A stretch of DNA of 64,000 nucleotides from positions 682,001-746,000 of the forward strand of contig NZ_CP047941.1 in assembly GCF_014279815.1 (NCBI RefSeq). The letters run 5' to 3'. Positions within the stretch are counted from its first letter, which is position 1; each line of letters begins with the position of its first letter. Positions 26,134-34,880 of this stretch are shown one piece after another. The notes beneath the pieces were generated by a model, which saw only the letters and a list, made by a program, of their open reading frames with translations, had not been told where the DNA came from and ran no database searches. Source of the stretch: Synechococcus sp. NOUM97013 (GTDB taxonomy: Bacteria > Cyanobacteriota > Cyanobacteriia > PCC-6307 > Cyanobiaceae). The translations under genes and the position numbers were made by a program.

Positions 26134-26145
26134 ACGAGCGCGCGC

Positions 26146-26631
26146 ATGACTCTCCGCATTGGCAACGGCTACGACATCCACCGCCTGGTTCAGGGGCGTC
26201 CGCTGATCCTGGGTGGTCAGCGCTTGACGCATCCCGACGGCCTTGGTCTGGATGGCCACAGTGATGCTGATGTGCTCGTGCATGCCGTCATGGATGCCTT
26301 GTTGGGAGCGCTGTCGCTTGGGGATATCGGCAAATACTTCCCCCCGAACGATCCCCAGTGGAAAGGGGCCGACAGTCTGGTGCTGCTGGAGCAGGTGGTG
26401 GCCCTGGTCAAGGACCGTGGCTGGGAGGTGGTGAATGTGGACAGCGTCGTGATCGCTGAACGCCCCAAACTCAAGCCCCACATCGAGGCCATGCGCACCG
26501 CTATTGCTGAACGCATGGGACTCGCGCCGGATCAGGTGGGGGTCAAAGCCACCACCAATGAGACCCTTGGACCTGAAGGGCGGGAGGAAGGCATCTCCTG
26601 TCACGCCGTAGCCCTGTTGAGCAAGCCATGA
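26146..26631 (+). CDS. ispF: 2-C-methyl-D-erythritol 2,4-cyclodiphosphate synthase
   Basis: A 161-aa homotrimeric zinc enzyme of the MEP isoprenoid pathway. The metal site is seen in [12 protein letters not shown] (Asp and His), and the conserved stretch [20 protein letters not shown] follows. [20 protein letters not shown] and the C-terminal [17 protein letters not shown] complete the family pattern. Length is standard. The stop overlaps the start of the next gene (ATGA). Confidence 0.96.
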   Translation: MTLRIGNGYDIHRLVQGRPLILGGQRLTHPDGLGLDGHSDADVLVHAVMDALLGALSLGDIGKYFPPNDPQWKGADSLVLLEQVVALVKDRGWEVVNVDSVVIAERPKLKPHIEAMRTAIAERMGLAPDQVGVKATTNETLGPEGREEGISCHAVALLSKP

Positions 26632-27068
26632 CGCGGCTGGTGAGAGGTCTCTCTACGGTGATTGGGTTCTGCCTGGCGGTGCTGATTCTGCTTTCAGGTC
26701 CTGGCGATGGTCGCGCTGAAGCGTTGCCCGGTTTGGATGGGCATTTCGATGTTGCTGTGATCGAGCATCTGCGCATTCAGGTTCCCCGTGAGGGGCGTCA
26801 GGCCTGGCTCGAAGCCGAGCGCGGCAGCTGGGAACCCTGGCTTGCGCAACAGCAGGGGTTCGTGGGCCGAGATCTGCTCTGGGATCCCAGCAGCGAAGAA
26901 GGAACCTTGCTGATCCGCTGGAGCAGCCGGGATGCCTGGAAAGCGATCCCCGTCGAAGAGGTGGAGGCGGTTCAGCAGCGCTTTGAACGCCTGGCCCGTG
27001 AGGCCATCGGTCAAGCCGAGGGCAATCCGTTCCCCTTGGTGTTTGAAGGCGAGTTGCTGCCAGCGTGA
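26628..27068 (+). CDS. TIGR03792-type conserved cyanobacterial protein
   Basis: A 146-aa protein with an N-terminal hydrophobic signal-like segment ([20 protein letters not shown]) followed by a domain of about 100 residues. Its pattern [40 protein letters not shown] and [16 protein letters not shown] resembles the cyanobacterial TIGR03792 family, an antibiotic-monooxygenase-like dimeric alpha/beta barrel. Function is unknown. It is translationally coupled to ispF upstream and larB downstream (4-bp overlap at 27065). The signal suggests export or membrane anchoring. Confidence 0.7.
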   Translation: MTRLVRGLSTVIGFCLAVLILLSGPGDGRAEALPGLDGHFDVAVIEHLRIQVPREGRQAWLEAERGSWEPWLAQQQGFVGRDLLWDPSSEEGTLLIRWSSRDAWKAIPVEEVEAVQQRFERLAREAIGQAEGNPFPLVFEGELLPA

Positions 27069-27721
27069 GTGCTCCTGAGGCGCGACTGGATCTGCAACGT
27101 CGCCAGCGGCTCGGGATGGTGGAGGCCGTCTGGGGTGAGCACAAAAGTGCCGATCAGATTGTGGCCATCCTCCAGACCATGCACCACGCCGGTGAACTGG
27201 CGTTTGTGACACGTGTGGATCCGCTGAAGGCTGCGGAGGTGCAGGCCCGCTGCCCCGAGGTTCAGGTGCACGCGGCTGCTGCCTGTCTCACCCTGGGTGA
27301 TCTTCCGGCAGCTGATGGCCAGCCTTTGGTGGCGGTGTTAAGCGGCGGCACCAGTGATCGCCGCGTGGCGGAGGAGGCGGCGCTGGCGTTGCGGGTGCAT
27401 GGCGTCAGCACTACATCGTTCCTCGACGTGGGTGTGGCCGGGCTGCATCGCTTGCTGGCGGTGTTGCCCGATCTCGAAACGTTGCCGGTGCTGATCGCGT
27501 GCGCGGGAATGGAGGGTGCTCTGCCCACAGTGCTGGCCGGGTTGGTGCCGCAGCCTGTGATCGGTGTGCCGGTATCCGTTGGCTATGGCGTCAGCGCTGG
27601 AGGCCGTGCCGCTCTCGACGGCATGCTGGCCAGCTGCGCACCGGGTCTGAGTGTGGTGAATATCGACAATGGCTATGGCGCTGCCATGGCGGCTTTGCGC
27701 ATCCTCAAAAGCAGCCCCTAG
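27065..27721 (+). CDS. larB: LarB-like pyridinium-3,5-biscarboxylic acid mononucleotide synthase
   Basis: A 218-aa PurE-like enzyme. LarB carboxylates nicotinic acid adenine dinucleotide and begins synthesis of the nickel pincer cofactor. Visible blocks are VAVLSGGTSDRRVAEEAAL, TTSFLDVGVAGLHRLL, IACAGMEGALPTVLAGL and VPVSVGYGVSAGGRAALDGM. The GTG start overlaps the preceding stop by 4 bp. No larC, larE or lactate racemase gene lies within the window, so the pathway cannot be confirmed here. Confidence 0.85.
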   Translation: MSAPEARLDLQRRQRLGMVEAVWGEHKSADQIVAILQTMHHAGELAFVTRVDPLKAAEVQARCPEVQVHAAAACLTLGDLPAADGQPLVAVLSGGTSDRRVAEEAALALRVHGVSTTSFLDVGVAGLHRLLAVLPDLETLPVLIACAGMEGALPTVLAGLVPQPVIGVPVSVGYGVSAGGRAALDGMLASCAPGLSVVNIDNGYGAAMAALRILKSSP

Positions 27722-27735
27722 GAAGACAGCCGCTT

Positions 27736-27915
27736 TCAGTGCGCTGGGGGGTGAGCCTGGCCCGGCATCAACGGTTGAGCCGGCTGACTGGGATCCAGTT
27801 CAAGGGTCGCTTCCACCCACAGACGCATGGATCTGGGAAGCGTGTGTTGCTCGTAGCGCAGCAAGGCCTCCATCAGCACCGTTGAATTCACCCAGTGCGG
27901 AGATCGAGCGGCCAT
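27736..27915 (-). CDS. Possible small protein or gene remnant (59 aa)
   Basis: Reading the - strand from the ATG at 27915 gives an uninterrupted 59-codon frame. It begins MAARSPHWVNSTVLMEALL and includes RYEQHTLPRSMRLWVEATLE, ending in a Pro/Ala-rich tail. The composition looks protein-like, with balanced Leu, Glu, Arg and Trp, unlike the Cys-rich translation of the DNA just upstream. It lies in a 559-bp stretch (27722-28280) with no other annotated gene except its neighbour at 28013-28183. No family is recognised. It could be a fragment of a decayed gene. Confidence 0.4.
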   Translation of the reverse strand: MAARSPHWVNSTVLMEALLRYEQHTLPRSMRLWVEATLELDPSQPAQPLMPGQAHPPAH

Positions 27916-28012
27916 GCAATCCGTGCGATGTCTGCAGGATGAGGGAGCGCCTGCAAAGCAGCAAGGGGGACGGTCCAGGTTCCGGATCAGCGTGTCTGTT
28001 CAGAACTCCAGA

Positions 28013-28183
28013 TCAGCTGCTGGGGCTGCATTTGGCTTCCAGCCGAGACAGCTCATCGCTGTGAATCGGCGGCTCTACGTTCTGCAGGATGCGCAGTAGA
28101 TCGAACAGATCACGACGGTCGAGTTCACCGTTGGACTGCCACTGCATCACACGGGGATCTGGAGGTGAAGCCGCGGCAATCAC
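28013..28183 (-). CDS. Possible small protein or gene remnant (56 aa)
   Basis: From GTG 28183 the - strand encodes 56 residues, including MQWQSNGELDRRDLFDLLRI and EPPIHSDELSRLEAKC. The helical, charged pattern is plausible for a real small protein. The start is uncertain: a run of eight T lies directly upstream and no clear ribosome site is visible, and an internal ATG after 12 codons is an alternative. It lies just upstream of the 59-aa frame on the same strand, in a different reading frame. The two could be parts of one broken gene or two short genes. Confidence 0.4.
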   Translation of the reverse strand: MIAAASPPDPRVMQWQSNGELDRRDLFDLLRILQNVEPPIHSDELSRLEAKCSPSS

Positions 28184-28280
28184 AAAAAAAATCTGTCGAA
28201 ACGTCCTTCAACGTATCGACAGATAGGGGTCTTGAATGGAAAGAAATTCCTTGGAATTTCAAGCACTTCTGAAGATCGAA

Positions 28281-29243
28281 TCAGAGGTGCTGAAGGTTCG
28301 GATAGGCCGTGACCAGTTCATCAGCGCTGAGCACGTCGCCGGAGCCATCGGGCTGCCAGATCACCTCCAGAGCCATCAGGTCGCTGGAGGCGGTCGAGCC
28401 CAGGATCCGCAGCGATTCCCGCAGCTGTTCGCTGGTGTCAGCTTTCTTCAGGTTCACCGCCTGGCGGCTGGCCACCAGCACCGTCACCACGATGAATTCA
28501 TTGGTGGCATCGGCATCGCCGCGGCTGCTCAGGGTCGCTGCAGAGGAGCGAACACCGCCGACGTTGGTGGTGAGTTCTTCACGCAGCTTGCTGCGCTCGG
28601 TCATTGACAGGCGATTGAAGGTGGATTCCGCTGCATTGAACGGAACGCTGCCCGATTCCACGTTGGCGTAGACCCACAGGTCGGGCTGCCGGAGCAGCGC
28701 CAGGGTGGTGTCTTGCAGGACACGCTGCAGTCCGGCGGAGCTGCTGGTGTCAGCGCTGGCCGCCAGCTGACGCAGATCTGTCTGCAGATCTTTGGCGCTG
28801 GCCAGAAGGCCGATCTGGAGCTGCAACAGCGACACCGGACCACCGGCGATTTCGCGCGGACTGTCGTAGCCGCCGATGGCGGCGCGGCCGCCGGATCCAC
28901 CACCTCGCACTGCATTCACCAGAACGCCCACGATGCCCATCAGCACCAGGAAGCCCAGCAGGCCGCCACCCCCGAATCCGAAGATCGGAATGATGAAGGG
29001 AAAGCCGAATCCGCCGCCGCCGTAACCGCGGTTGTAGCCACCTCCCATGCCGCCACCGCGGTAGCCGCTGCTGCGTGGCATGGAGGGAGCGCGGAAGCTG
29101 CCCCCTCCGATGCGGCCACCACGGGCTGCTTCGCTGGGCTGGGGCATCAACACCAGCAGTCCGATCAGGAGCACTGGCACCATCAGGCCCGAAAGCCAAC
29201 GGTGCAGAAGACGGCGGGTGGGGCGGTTCGGCGAATCGGCCAA
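28281..29243 (-). CDS. DUF1517 family membrane protein
   Basis: A 320-aa cyanobacterial/plastid-type protein. It has an N-terminal signal-like helix (LSGLMVPVLLIGLLVLMPQ), a Gly/Arg/Ser-rich segment (residues about 45-85: RGGGMGGGYNRGYGGGGFGF), and a second hydrophobic helix (GGGLLGFLVLMGIVGVLVNA). The conserved C-terminal domain starts near PVSLLQLQIGLLASAKDLQ. Family members are found in thylakoid or envelope membranes. Function is unknown. It sits 25 bp downstream of thiS on the same strand. Confidence 0.85.
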   Translation of the reverse strand: MADSPNRPTRRLLHRWLSGLMVPVLLIGLLVLMPQPSEAARGGRIGGGSFRAPSMPRSSGYRGGGMGGGYNRGYGGGGFGFPFIIPIFGFGGGGLLGFLVLMGIVGVLVNAVRGGGSGGRAAIGGYDSPREIAGGPVSLLQLQIGLLASAKDLQTDLRQLAASADTSSSAGLQRVLQDTTLALLRQPDLWVYANVESGSVPFNAAESTFNRLSMTERSKLREELTTNVGGVRSSAATLSSRGDADATNEFIVVTVLVASRQAVNLKKADTSEQLRESLRILGSTASSDLMALEVIWQPDGSGDVLSADELVTAYPNLQHL

Positions 29244-29268
29244 AACAGCGAAAAAAGCTGATTGGATC

Positions 29269-29475
29269 CTAGGAACCTCCGCCTACGATGGTGACGATCT
29301 CCAGGCTGTCACCATCCTTCACAGCTTGCTCTGCCCAGCGATCGGGCGTGAGGATCAACCCGTTGAATTCCACCACCACCAGCTTGGGGTGATGGCCGAG
29401 GGCTTCGATCACTTGGTTGAGATGCGTCAGGCCTGCATCGAGGCTGCGCTGTTCGCCATTCACCTTGAGCTGCAT
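29269..29475 (-). CDS. thiS: Sulfur carrier protein ThiS
   Basis: A 68-aa ubiquitin-like protein that carries thiocarboxylate sulfur for the thiazole ring of thiamine. It has the beta-grasp pattern MQLKVNGEQRSL, VVVEFNGLILTPDRW and a C-terminal EIVTIVGGGS. ThiS normally ends in Gly-Gly, whose carboxylate is adenylated. Here three Gly are followed by Ser, so the exact C-terminus is unusual. It lies 56 bp downstream of thiE on the same strand. The gene is identified with confidence, but the Ser tail needs attention. Confidence 0.85.
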   Translation of the reverse strand: MQLKVNGEQRSLDAGLTHLNQVIEALGHHPKLVVVEFNGLILTPDRWAEQAVKDGDSLEIVTIVGGGS

Positions 29476-29531
29476 GTGTCGGACCGGAGCGATGGAGCGG
29501 GAAGAGGGGGACGCAGCCTGGAAGGCTCAGC

Positions 29532-30593
29532 TCAGGAGAGCTGGTGAAGCAGGTGCCGACTGGCCTCTGCAGGGTCATCGGCCGCCATGATCGCGCTCAC
29601 CACAGCGATGCGGGAGGCTCCGGCTGCGCGAACTTCCGCAATGGTGCTGGTGTCAATGCCGCCGATGGCGAACCAGGGCACCGTGGCGGCCGCATTGGCC
29701 TTGCGCACCCACTCGAGTCCTGCGGGGGTCCGCTCGGCCTTGGTGCGGGTGGCATAGACGGGTCCGACTCCGACGTAGTCGGCACCGTCGTCCTGCGCTT
29801 GGATCAATTGCTCGAGCCGGTGGGTGCTGCGACCGATCAGCTTGTCGCAACCCAACAGCGCACGCGCTTCCGCATGGGGCAGGTCTTCTTGGCCGAGATG
29901 CACGCCATCGGCGCTCACCAGCAATGCAAGATCGATGCGGTCGTTCACGATGAACAGGGCTTGGTGACTGCGGCACAGCTCGGCCAGTTGTCTGGCCTCC
30001 TGCAGCCGCAGGCGATCGTCGCCCTGCTTGCGCCGGTATTGCACCAGCGTGACGCCTGCCCGCAAAGCCGCCTCCACGCGCTTCAGCATCGCGCTGCTGT
30101 CGTCATCCGGACCCGGATCGGTAATCAGGCAGAGCTTGGCGCTCTCCAGTTGCTGACGCCGATGGTTGTGGTCGCAGGCCTCAAGGATGCGCACTTCGTG
30201 GTCGTAGAGCGCGTAACGCACCGTGGCGGCTGTGGTGGCCAGGGGGGCGTCTGTGGTGCGGGCAAACTCCTCGATCACCCGCAGGGCTTCCTGCACACGA
30301 CTGGCATTGGCCTTCACCACCTGGCGGCTGTCGGTGCGTGTCTGCTGCGCCGGGTGGCTTAGGCCCGCTGCGGTGTCGGTGGCGGTGGAGCGGGCCTGCC
30401 GGTAGAGGTCCGCATGCAGTAGCCCCAGCTGCTGACGCCAATCTTTCAAGGGCACCACGAGGTCTTCGCGGTCCAGTCCGAAGCGGCACCAGTCTTCGAT
30501 CACCCGCAGCCCTTCGCGCGCCCTGTCCAGGTTGGCGTCGATCAGCCTTGCAACACGTGGCTCAGTGCTGGGGGCGACAGGCATCGGTTCCAT
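29532..30593 (-). CDS. thiE: Thiamine-phosphate synthase, two-domain cyanobacterial form
   Basis: A 353-aa enzyme coupling the pyrimidine and thiazole halves of thiamine. The C-terminal TIM barrel (about 145-353) has LCLITDPG, RRKQGDDRLRLQEARQLAEL, FIVNDRIDLAL, DGVHLGQEDLP, YVGVGPVYATRTK and AIGGIDTSTIAEV. The N-terminal 140 residues (RLIDANLDRAREGLRVIED and a TLSHPAQQTRT-like helical block) form the extra domain typical of cyanobacterial ThiE. Length is normal for that form. Confidence 0.93.
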   Translation of the reverse strand: MEPMPVAPSTEPRVARLIDANLDRAREGLRVIEDWCRFGLDREDLVVPLKDWRQQLGLLHADLYRQARSTATDTAAGLSHPAQQTRTDSRQVVKANASRVQEALRVIEEFARTTDAPLATTAATVRYALYDHEVRILEACDHNHRRQQLESAKLCLITDPGPDDDSSAMLKRVEAALRAGVTLVQYRRKQGDDRLRLQEARQLAELCRSHQALFIVNDRIDLALLVSADGVHLGQEDLPHAEARALLGCDKLIGRSTHRLEQLIQAQDDGADYVGVGPVYATRTKAERTPAGLEWVRKANAAATVPWFAIGGIDTSTIAEVRAAGASRIAVVSAIMAADDPAEASRHLLHQLS

Positions 30594-30628
30594 GGCACTC
30601 TGGGCAGAATCTCATGCCTGGGTCGGCG

Positions 30629-30748
30629 ATGGAGAACGGTGGATCTGAAAGCACGATGCACGTGCTGGTGTGGGGAATCATCCTCCTGGGCAGCATCGGC
30701 GTCTTCATCGTCTGGGGGTTGTCCAACGCCTACCCCGCTGTCTCCTGA
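30629..30748 (+). CDS. Small single-helix membrane protein (39 aa)
   Basis: A short open frame encoding a hydrophilic start and then one clear transmembrane helix, MHVLVWGIILLGSIGVFIVW, ending GLSNAYPAVS. Starts at 30614 and 30656 are also possible; the last would leave 30 residues. It is divergent from thiE with a gap of about 35 bp, and its 3' end overlaps the end of ribF by 19 bp. The clean helix with a short polar tail suggests a real membrane microprotein, perhaps a photosynthetic-membrane subunit. The family is not recognised. Confidence 0.6.
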   Translation: MENGGSESTMHVLVWGIILLGSIGVFIVWGLSNAYPAVS

Positions 30749-31668
30749 AGCCGCTCGCGTGCCTGCTGGGCATCGCGACTGATCTGAGCGCTGAGTTCTT
30801 CTAGGCCGGAGAAGCGGCACTGGCCCCGCAGTCGTTCTACGGGCTCCACCCTGAGAGTGCGCCCCACGAGTTCCCGGCGCGTATCGAGCAGATGCACTTC
30901 CACGGCGGAGGGTGAGTCGGGGTCAACGGTGGGTTGCGGTCCGAGGTTCATCACAGCTGGTATGGCCGCGTCTTCACCCTCCACCCAGGCCCAGGCCGCG
31001 TACACCCCCAGCCCAGGAAGGAACTTGCGTCCATCCACCTGAAGATTGGCGGTGGGCCAGCCGAGCTGATGGCCTAGGCCACGGCCCTGAACCACGGTTC
31101 CCTGGAACTGGTAGGCCCGCTGAAGCAGCTCGCGTGCGCTGATCAGGTCACCCTCGCCCAGGGCTTGGCGAATCCGGCTGCTGCTCATGCGGCCTCCTGG
31201 ATCTTCCAGGATCGGCACCACGGTCACGCGCACGCCGACGGCTTCCGCCATTGCTTTCAAGGTTTCGGCACCGCCTTCACGGCCGCGGCCAAAGCGGAAG
31301 TTGGCCCCCACGGCGATGTGGCGTGCCTGCAGCGTCCCGATCAGCATCTCCTCCACGAAGCGGCTGGCACTCAGCTGCGCCAGCTCCCGGTTGAAGGGCA
31401 CCAGCACCAGTTGCTGAATGCCCAGCGGGTCCAGCAGATGCAGTTTTTCCTCGGGCAGGTCCAGGCGCAGCCTCGGCTCGCCATGCAGCACCTCGCGCGG
31501 GTGGGGCCAGAAACTCACCACCGTGGGGATGCCGCCGGCGGGTTCGCGGCAGACGGCATCGATCACCCGCCGGTGTCCGGCATGCAGGCCGTCAAAGCTG
31601 CCCAGAGCCAGGGCGGTGGGCGTGCGGGCCTGCTGTGGCGAGCAGAGAGGGATCAACGGGCCGTGCAC
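30730..31668 (-). CDS. ribF: Bifunctional riboflavin kinase / FAD synthetase
   Basis: A 312-aa enzyme making FMN and then FAD. The N-terminal nucleotidyltransferase has ALALGSFDGLHAGHRRVID (the HxGH-type motif) and SSSRIRQALGEGDL. The C-terminal riboflavin kinase shows VVQGRGLGHQLGWPTANLQV and VHLLDTRRELVGRTLRVE. Both active centres look intact. The gene is divergent from the DUF3611 gene by 47 bp, and its 3' end overlaps the small membrane protein gene. Confidence 0.94.
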   Translation of the reverse strand: MHGPLIPLCSPQQARTPTALALGSFDGLHAGHRRVIDAVCREPAGGIPTVVSFWPHPREVLHGEPRLRLDLPEEKLHLLDPLGIQQLVLVPFNRELAQLSASRFVEEMLIGTLQARHIAVGANFRFGRGREGGAETLKAMAEAVGVRVTVVPILEDPGGRMSSSRIRQALGEGDLISARELLQRAYQFQGTVVQGRGLGHQLGWPTANLQVDGRKFLPGLGVYAAWAWVEGEDAAIPAVMNLGPQPTVDPDSPSAVEVHLLDTRRELVGRTLRVEPVERLRGQCRFSGLEELSAQISRDAQQARERLQETAG

Positions 31669-31715
31669 GGTGCGGTGGTTGATGGCAAGTTTGGACGACA
31701 GACCTCCACGCCCGC

Positions 31716-32276
31716 ATGGCTGATCGGCTCGACTTCCAGTTGCTGGCCCTCGGCCTGCGCCGCACCGCCTGGATCCGCTTCTGGATCCAGACCGCCCTCG
31801 GTGTCGTGGTGGTCGGGGTGCTGATGTTCAACAACATCGGCGGCAGCCTCTCCCGTAATGCCGATCGGGCCGTGGGCCTGAGTCCTGGCCTGTCGCTCAC
31901 CACCCTGTCGTTTTTCGTGCTGCTGTTCAGCCTCTGGCAGGGATGGCTGATCGTGCGCCTGGGTCGCGCGCTCGACAGCGGGGCGCGTCCCAGCCGCGGT
32001 GAAGCCAGTCGGTTGATCAAGCGCGGAATCTTTGCCGATCTGCTCGGCCTGGTGTTCGCGGCGGTGGGCTATCAGTCGCTCGCGGGTGCCCTGTTTGTTC
32101 AAGCGTCCCAGCAGACGCCTGGCATCGCTATTGGTGGCCAGGGGGTGGCTGAAAACCTGGCGATCACCTCGCTGGAGATGCTCTCAGTGCTGAGCAACAC
32201 CCAGGTGCTGTTCGCGCACCTGATCGGTTTGCTGTTCTCGCTGTGGTTGCTGCAGCGGATCTACCGCACCCGCTGA
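31716..32276 (+). CDS. DUF3611 family membrane protein
   Basis: A 186-aa protein with four predicted helices ([59 protein letters not shown] and [20 protein letters not shown]). It matches the cyanobacterial/plastid DUF3611 pattern. Function is unknown; plant relatives are chloroplast membrane proteins. It overlaps the 3' end of surE by 16 bp on the opposite strand. Confidence 0.8.
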   Translation: MADRLDFQLLALGLRRTAWIRFWIQTALGVVVVGVLMFNNIGGSLSRNADRAVGLSPGLSLTTLSFFVLLFSLWQGWLIVRLGRALDSGARPSRGEASRLIKRGIFADLLGLVFAAVGYQSLAGALFVQASQQTPGIAIGGQGVAENLAITSLEMLSVLSNTQVLFAHLIGLLFSLWLLQRIYRTR

Positions 32277-33070
32277 CCGTCCAGTTCCAGTTGCGGAAGG
32301 CTCCCCAAGGAGCCGCGCCAGAACAGTTCCGGTTGGATCGGGGTGAGTGACGGGGCGTTGGCTTCGATCTGCGCCACATCCGTGGGCCAGTCGCGGGGCC
32401 CATCGCCGCCGGACTCCAGGTCTTCCACCACCTCGCCGGCGAGCCAGTAGTAGGTGCGTCCCTGGGGGTCCTTGCGGGGGCTGAACTGCTCGTCGTAACG
32501 ACGGATCGACAGTCGTGTCCAGCGCATCGGTCCCATGGTCTCCGCCTTGCAGGGCGGCAGGTTGAGGTTGAGCAGGAGGTTCTCCGGCCAGCCTTCCCGG
32601 AGTGCTGATTCGGCGGCATCGACGGCGATCTGCGCGGCCCCTTCGAAATCGCGCCATTTGAAGCAGGCGCTGCTCACGGCCATGGCGGGCCGACGCTCGA
32701 GCGTGCCCTCCATGGCGGCAGCCACGGTGCCGGAACAGAACACGTCGGTTCCGAGATTGGGGCCATGGTTGATGCCCGATAGCACCAGGTCCGGTGGGGC
32801 ATCCAGCAGTTCGAACAGCGCCAGCTTCACGCAATCGGCTGGGGTGCCGCTGCAGGCCCAGGCGGTGATGTCGTTGCCGAACAACCGGTCAGCGCGCTCG
32901 GCTCGGATCGGTTGCTGCAGGGTGAGTCCGTGGCCGGTGGCGGAGCGCTCCTTGTCAGGACAGACCACGGTCACTTGGTGGCCGCGGCCGGCGGCAGCCA
33001 GTGCCAGGGCTTTGATGCCGTCGGCAAACACGCCGTCGTCATTGCTGATCAGGATCCTCAGCGGGGCCAT
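32261..33070 (-). CDS. surE: 5'/3'-nucleotidase SurE
   Basis: A 269-aa metal-dependent nucleoside monophosphate phosphatase. The start is the ATG at 33070 ([20 protein letters not shown]), with the metal-binding Asp pair in ISNDDGV. The loop [20 protein letters not shown] holds the Asn ligand and substrate loop. [19 protein letters not shown] and [14 protein letters not shown] are further family segments. Its start is 75 bp from the divergent pheS start. Confidence 0.94.
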   Translation of the reverse strand: MAPLRILISNDDGVFADGIKALALAAAGRGHQVTVVCPDKERSATGHGLTLQQPIRAERADRLFGNDITAWACSGTPADCVKLALFELLDAPPDLVLSGINHGPNLGTDVFCSGTVAAAMEGTLERRPAMAVSSACFKWRDFEGAAQIAVDAAESALREGWPENLLLNLNLPPCKAETMGPMRWTRLSIRRYDEQFSPRKDPQGRTYYWLAGEVVEDLESGGDGPRDWPTDVAQIEANAPSLTPIQPELFWRGSLGSLPQLELDGQRVR

Positions 33071-33144
33071 CAGGGGTGCAAGAGCCGGTGGGGCGAACCT
33101 AGTCGTGACCACTGCTTACAGTCAGCTGCCGTCTTCCCAAAGCC

Positions 33145-34152
33145 GTGAGCGCCACCATCACCCTGCAGCAGCTCACCGATCAGCTTGACGCGCTGGAAGC
33201 TGAGGCCGCCGAAGCCATTGCGGCAGCTGCGGATGCTGAGGCGCTCGAGCAGTTGCGTGTCGGTTTGCTTGGCAAGAAGGGCCGGCTCTCCGGTGTGCTC
33301 GGTGCGATGGGCAAGCTGCCCGGCAACGAGCGTCCCCTGGTGGGACAGCGGGCGAATGTGCTCAAGACCCAGGTGCAGTCGCTGCTGGGTGACCGTCTGC
33401 AGGCGGTGAAGCAGGCCGCCATGGAGGCGCGCATCGCCGCTGAAACCCTGGATGTGACGGCGACCGCCCAGGGAACCCCCATGGGGCACCGCCACCCCCT
33501 GATCTCCACCACCGAGGAGATCGTTGATCTGTTCTGCGGCCTGGGATATCAGGTGGAGGAAGGCCCCGAGGTGGAAACCGACCACCACAACTTCACCGCT
33601 TTGAACATTCCCCCGGACCATCCGGCCCGGGACATGCAGGACACCTTCTATTTGAAGGACAACCTGCTGCTGCGCACCCACACCTCACCGGTGCAGATCC
33701 GCCATCTGGAGAACAACGCCCCACCGGTGCGGATCGTGGCTCCCGGGCGGGTGTATCGCCGCGATGCGGTGGATGCCACCCATTCGCCGGTCTTCCACCA
33801 GGTGGAGGTGCTGGCGATCGATGAGGGATTGGATTTCAGCCACCTGCGCGGCACGGTGATGGCCTTCCTCAAGGCGTTCTTCGGGGATCTGCCGGTGCGG
33901 TTCCGCGCCAGCTACTTCCCCTTCACCGAGCCTTCCGCCGAGGTGGATGTGCAGTGGCGTGGCCGCTGGCTGGAAGTGATGGGGTGCGGCATGGTCGACC
34001 CCGCTGTCCTGCAGGGTCTGGGTCTGGATCCGGAGCGCTACAGCGGTTTCGCGGCCGGCCTGGGTGTGGAGCGGTTCTGCATGGTGCGCCATGGCATTGA
34101 TGACATCCGCCGCCTTTACACCAGTGATCTGCGCTTCCTCGAGCAGTTCTGA
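33145..34152 (+). CDS. pheS: Phenylalanine-tRNA ligase alpha subunit
   Basis: A 335-aa class II aminoacyl-tRNA synthetase catalytic subunit. The N-terminal coiled coil (residues 1-90) contacts tRNA. Motif 2 is in [10 protein letters not shown] and [20 protein letters not shown]. The C-terminal block has [33 protein letters not shown] and the motif 3 segment [20 protein letters not shown]. The start is GTG 33145. No pheT gene is adjacent, which is common in cyanobacteria. Confidence 0.96.
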   Translation: MSATITLQQLTDQLDALEAEAAEAIAAAADAEALEQLRVGLLGKKGRLSGVLGAMGKLPGNERPLVGQRANVLKTQVQSLLGDRLQAVKQAAMEARIAAETLDVTATAQGTPMGHRHPLISTTEEIVDLFCGLGYQVEEGPEVETDHHNFTALNIPPDHPARDMQDTFYLKDNLLLRTHTSPVQIRHLENNAPPVRIVAPGRVYRRDAVDATHSPVFHQVEVLAIDEGLDFSHLRGTVMAFLKAFFGDLPVRFRASYFPFTEPSAEVDVQWRGRWLEVMGCGMVDPAVLQGLGLDPERYSGFAAGLGVERFCMVRHGIDDIRRLYTSDLRFLEQF

Positions 34153-34265
34153 TCTCCTACGGCGTTAATCGTTCAGTGTGGTGTCGTTCATGCATGCGAC
34201 TCAGGTTCGCTGACCACGTCCATTGGCATCCCTGGGCGATTCACTTAGACAAGACATTTGGGTGA

Positions 34266-34880
34266 ATGCCAATGGCGCGTCTTGGATGGCGACTGACGGC
34301 CTTGGCAACCCTCGTGATCGTGGCCGGCCTTGGTTTGCACTTTGGTGTTTCCGGTTGGACGGCGACGTCAGTGACGGCAGGAATTGATGCCACTGGCCGC
34401 AGCTCGCTGGCGCTGTTTTCGATGTCTTTTGTGGCGTCAAGTGTGCATCGCCTCTGGCCTTCGACAGTCAGCCGGTGGATGCTTCAAAACAGGCGTTGGC
34501 TTGGCTTGAGTTTCGCCTCGTCCCATGCGATTCATCTGATGTTGATCATCGCGATGTCGTTCGCGTTTCCTAATCCGTTTCTGAGTGAGCAGTCGGCTGG
34601 CAAGTGGCTGATGGGAGGTGTTGCTTATCTCTTCGTCGCCCTGATGGCCCTGACGTCGACGAATGCGGCCCAACGATGGATGGGCATGAAGCATTGGACG
34701 CGACTCCACGTGATTGGTTCCTATTGGATTTGGGCCACATTCGCCCTCACGTACGTGGGTCATGTGAAGCAAGGTCCAGCGGATTTCTACGCACCTTTGC
34801 TTGCGTTCACGTTGCTTCTCTTGTTGATCCGCTGGATTGGTCACCTCCGGCCCAACAGGCCCATGAGCCCTGTTGGCTGA
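34266..34880 (+). CDS. Ferric-reductase-like haem membrane protein
   Basis: A 204-aa polytopic membrane protein with about six helices. Histidines placed for haem b binding appear in SSHAIHLMLIIAM and, in the later helix pair, KHWTRLHVIGSYWIWATFAL and TYVGHVKQ. This matches the ferric reductase-like transmembrane fold (MsrQ/YedZ and NOX relatives). No flavin or NADPH domain is attached, so it would need a partner. No MsrP-like gene is adjacent. The gene directly abuts the end of the convergent beta-propeller gene (34881). Confidence 0.75.
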   Translation: MPMARLGWRLTALATLVIVAGLGLHFGVSGWTATSVTAGIDATGRSSLALFSMSFVASSVHRLWPSTVSRWMLQNRRWLGLSFASSHAIHLMLIIAMSFAFPNPFLSEQSAGKWLMGGVAYLFVALMALTSTNAAQRWMGMKHWTRLHVIGSYWIWATFALTYVGHVKQGPADFYAPLLAFTLLLLLIRWIGHLRPNRPMSPVG

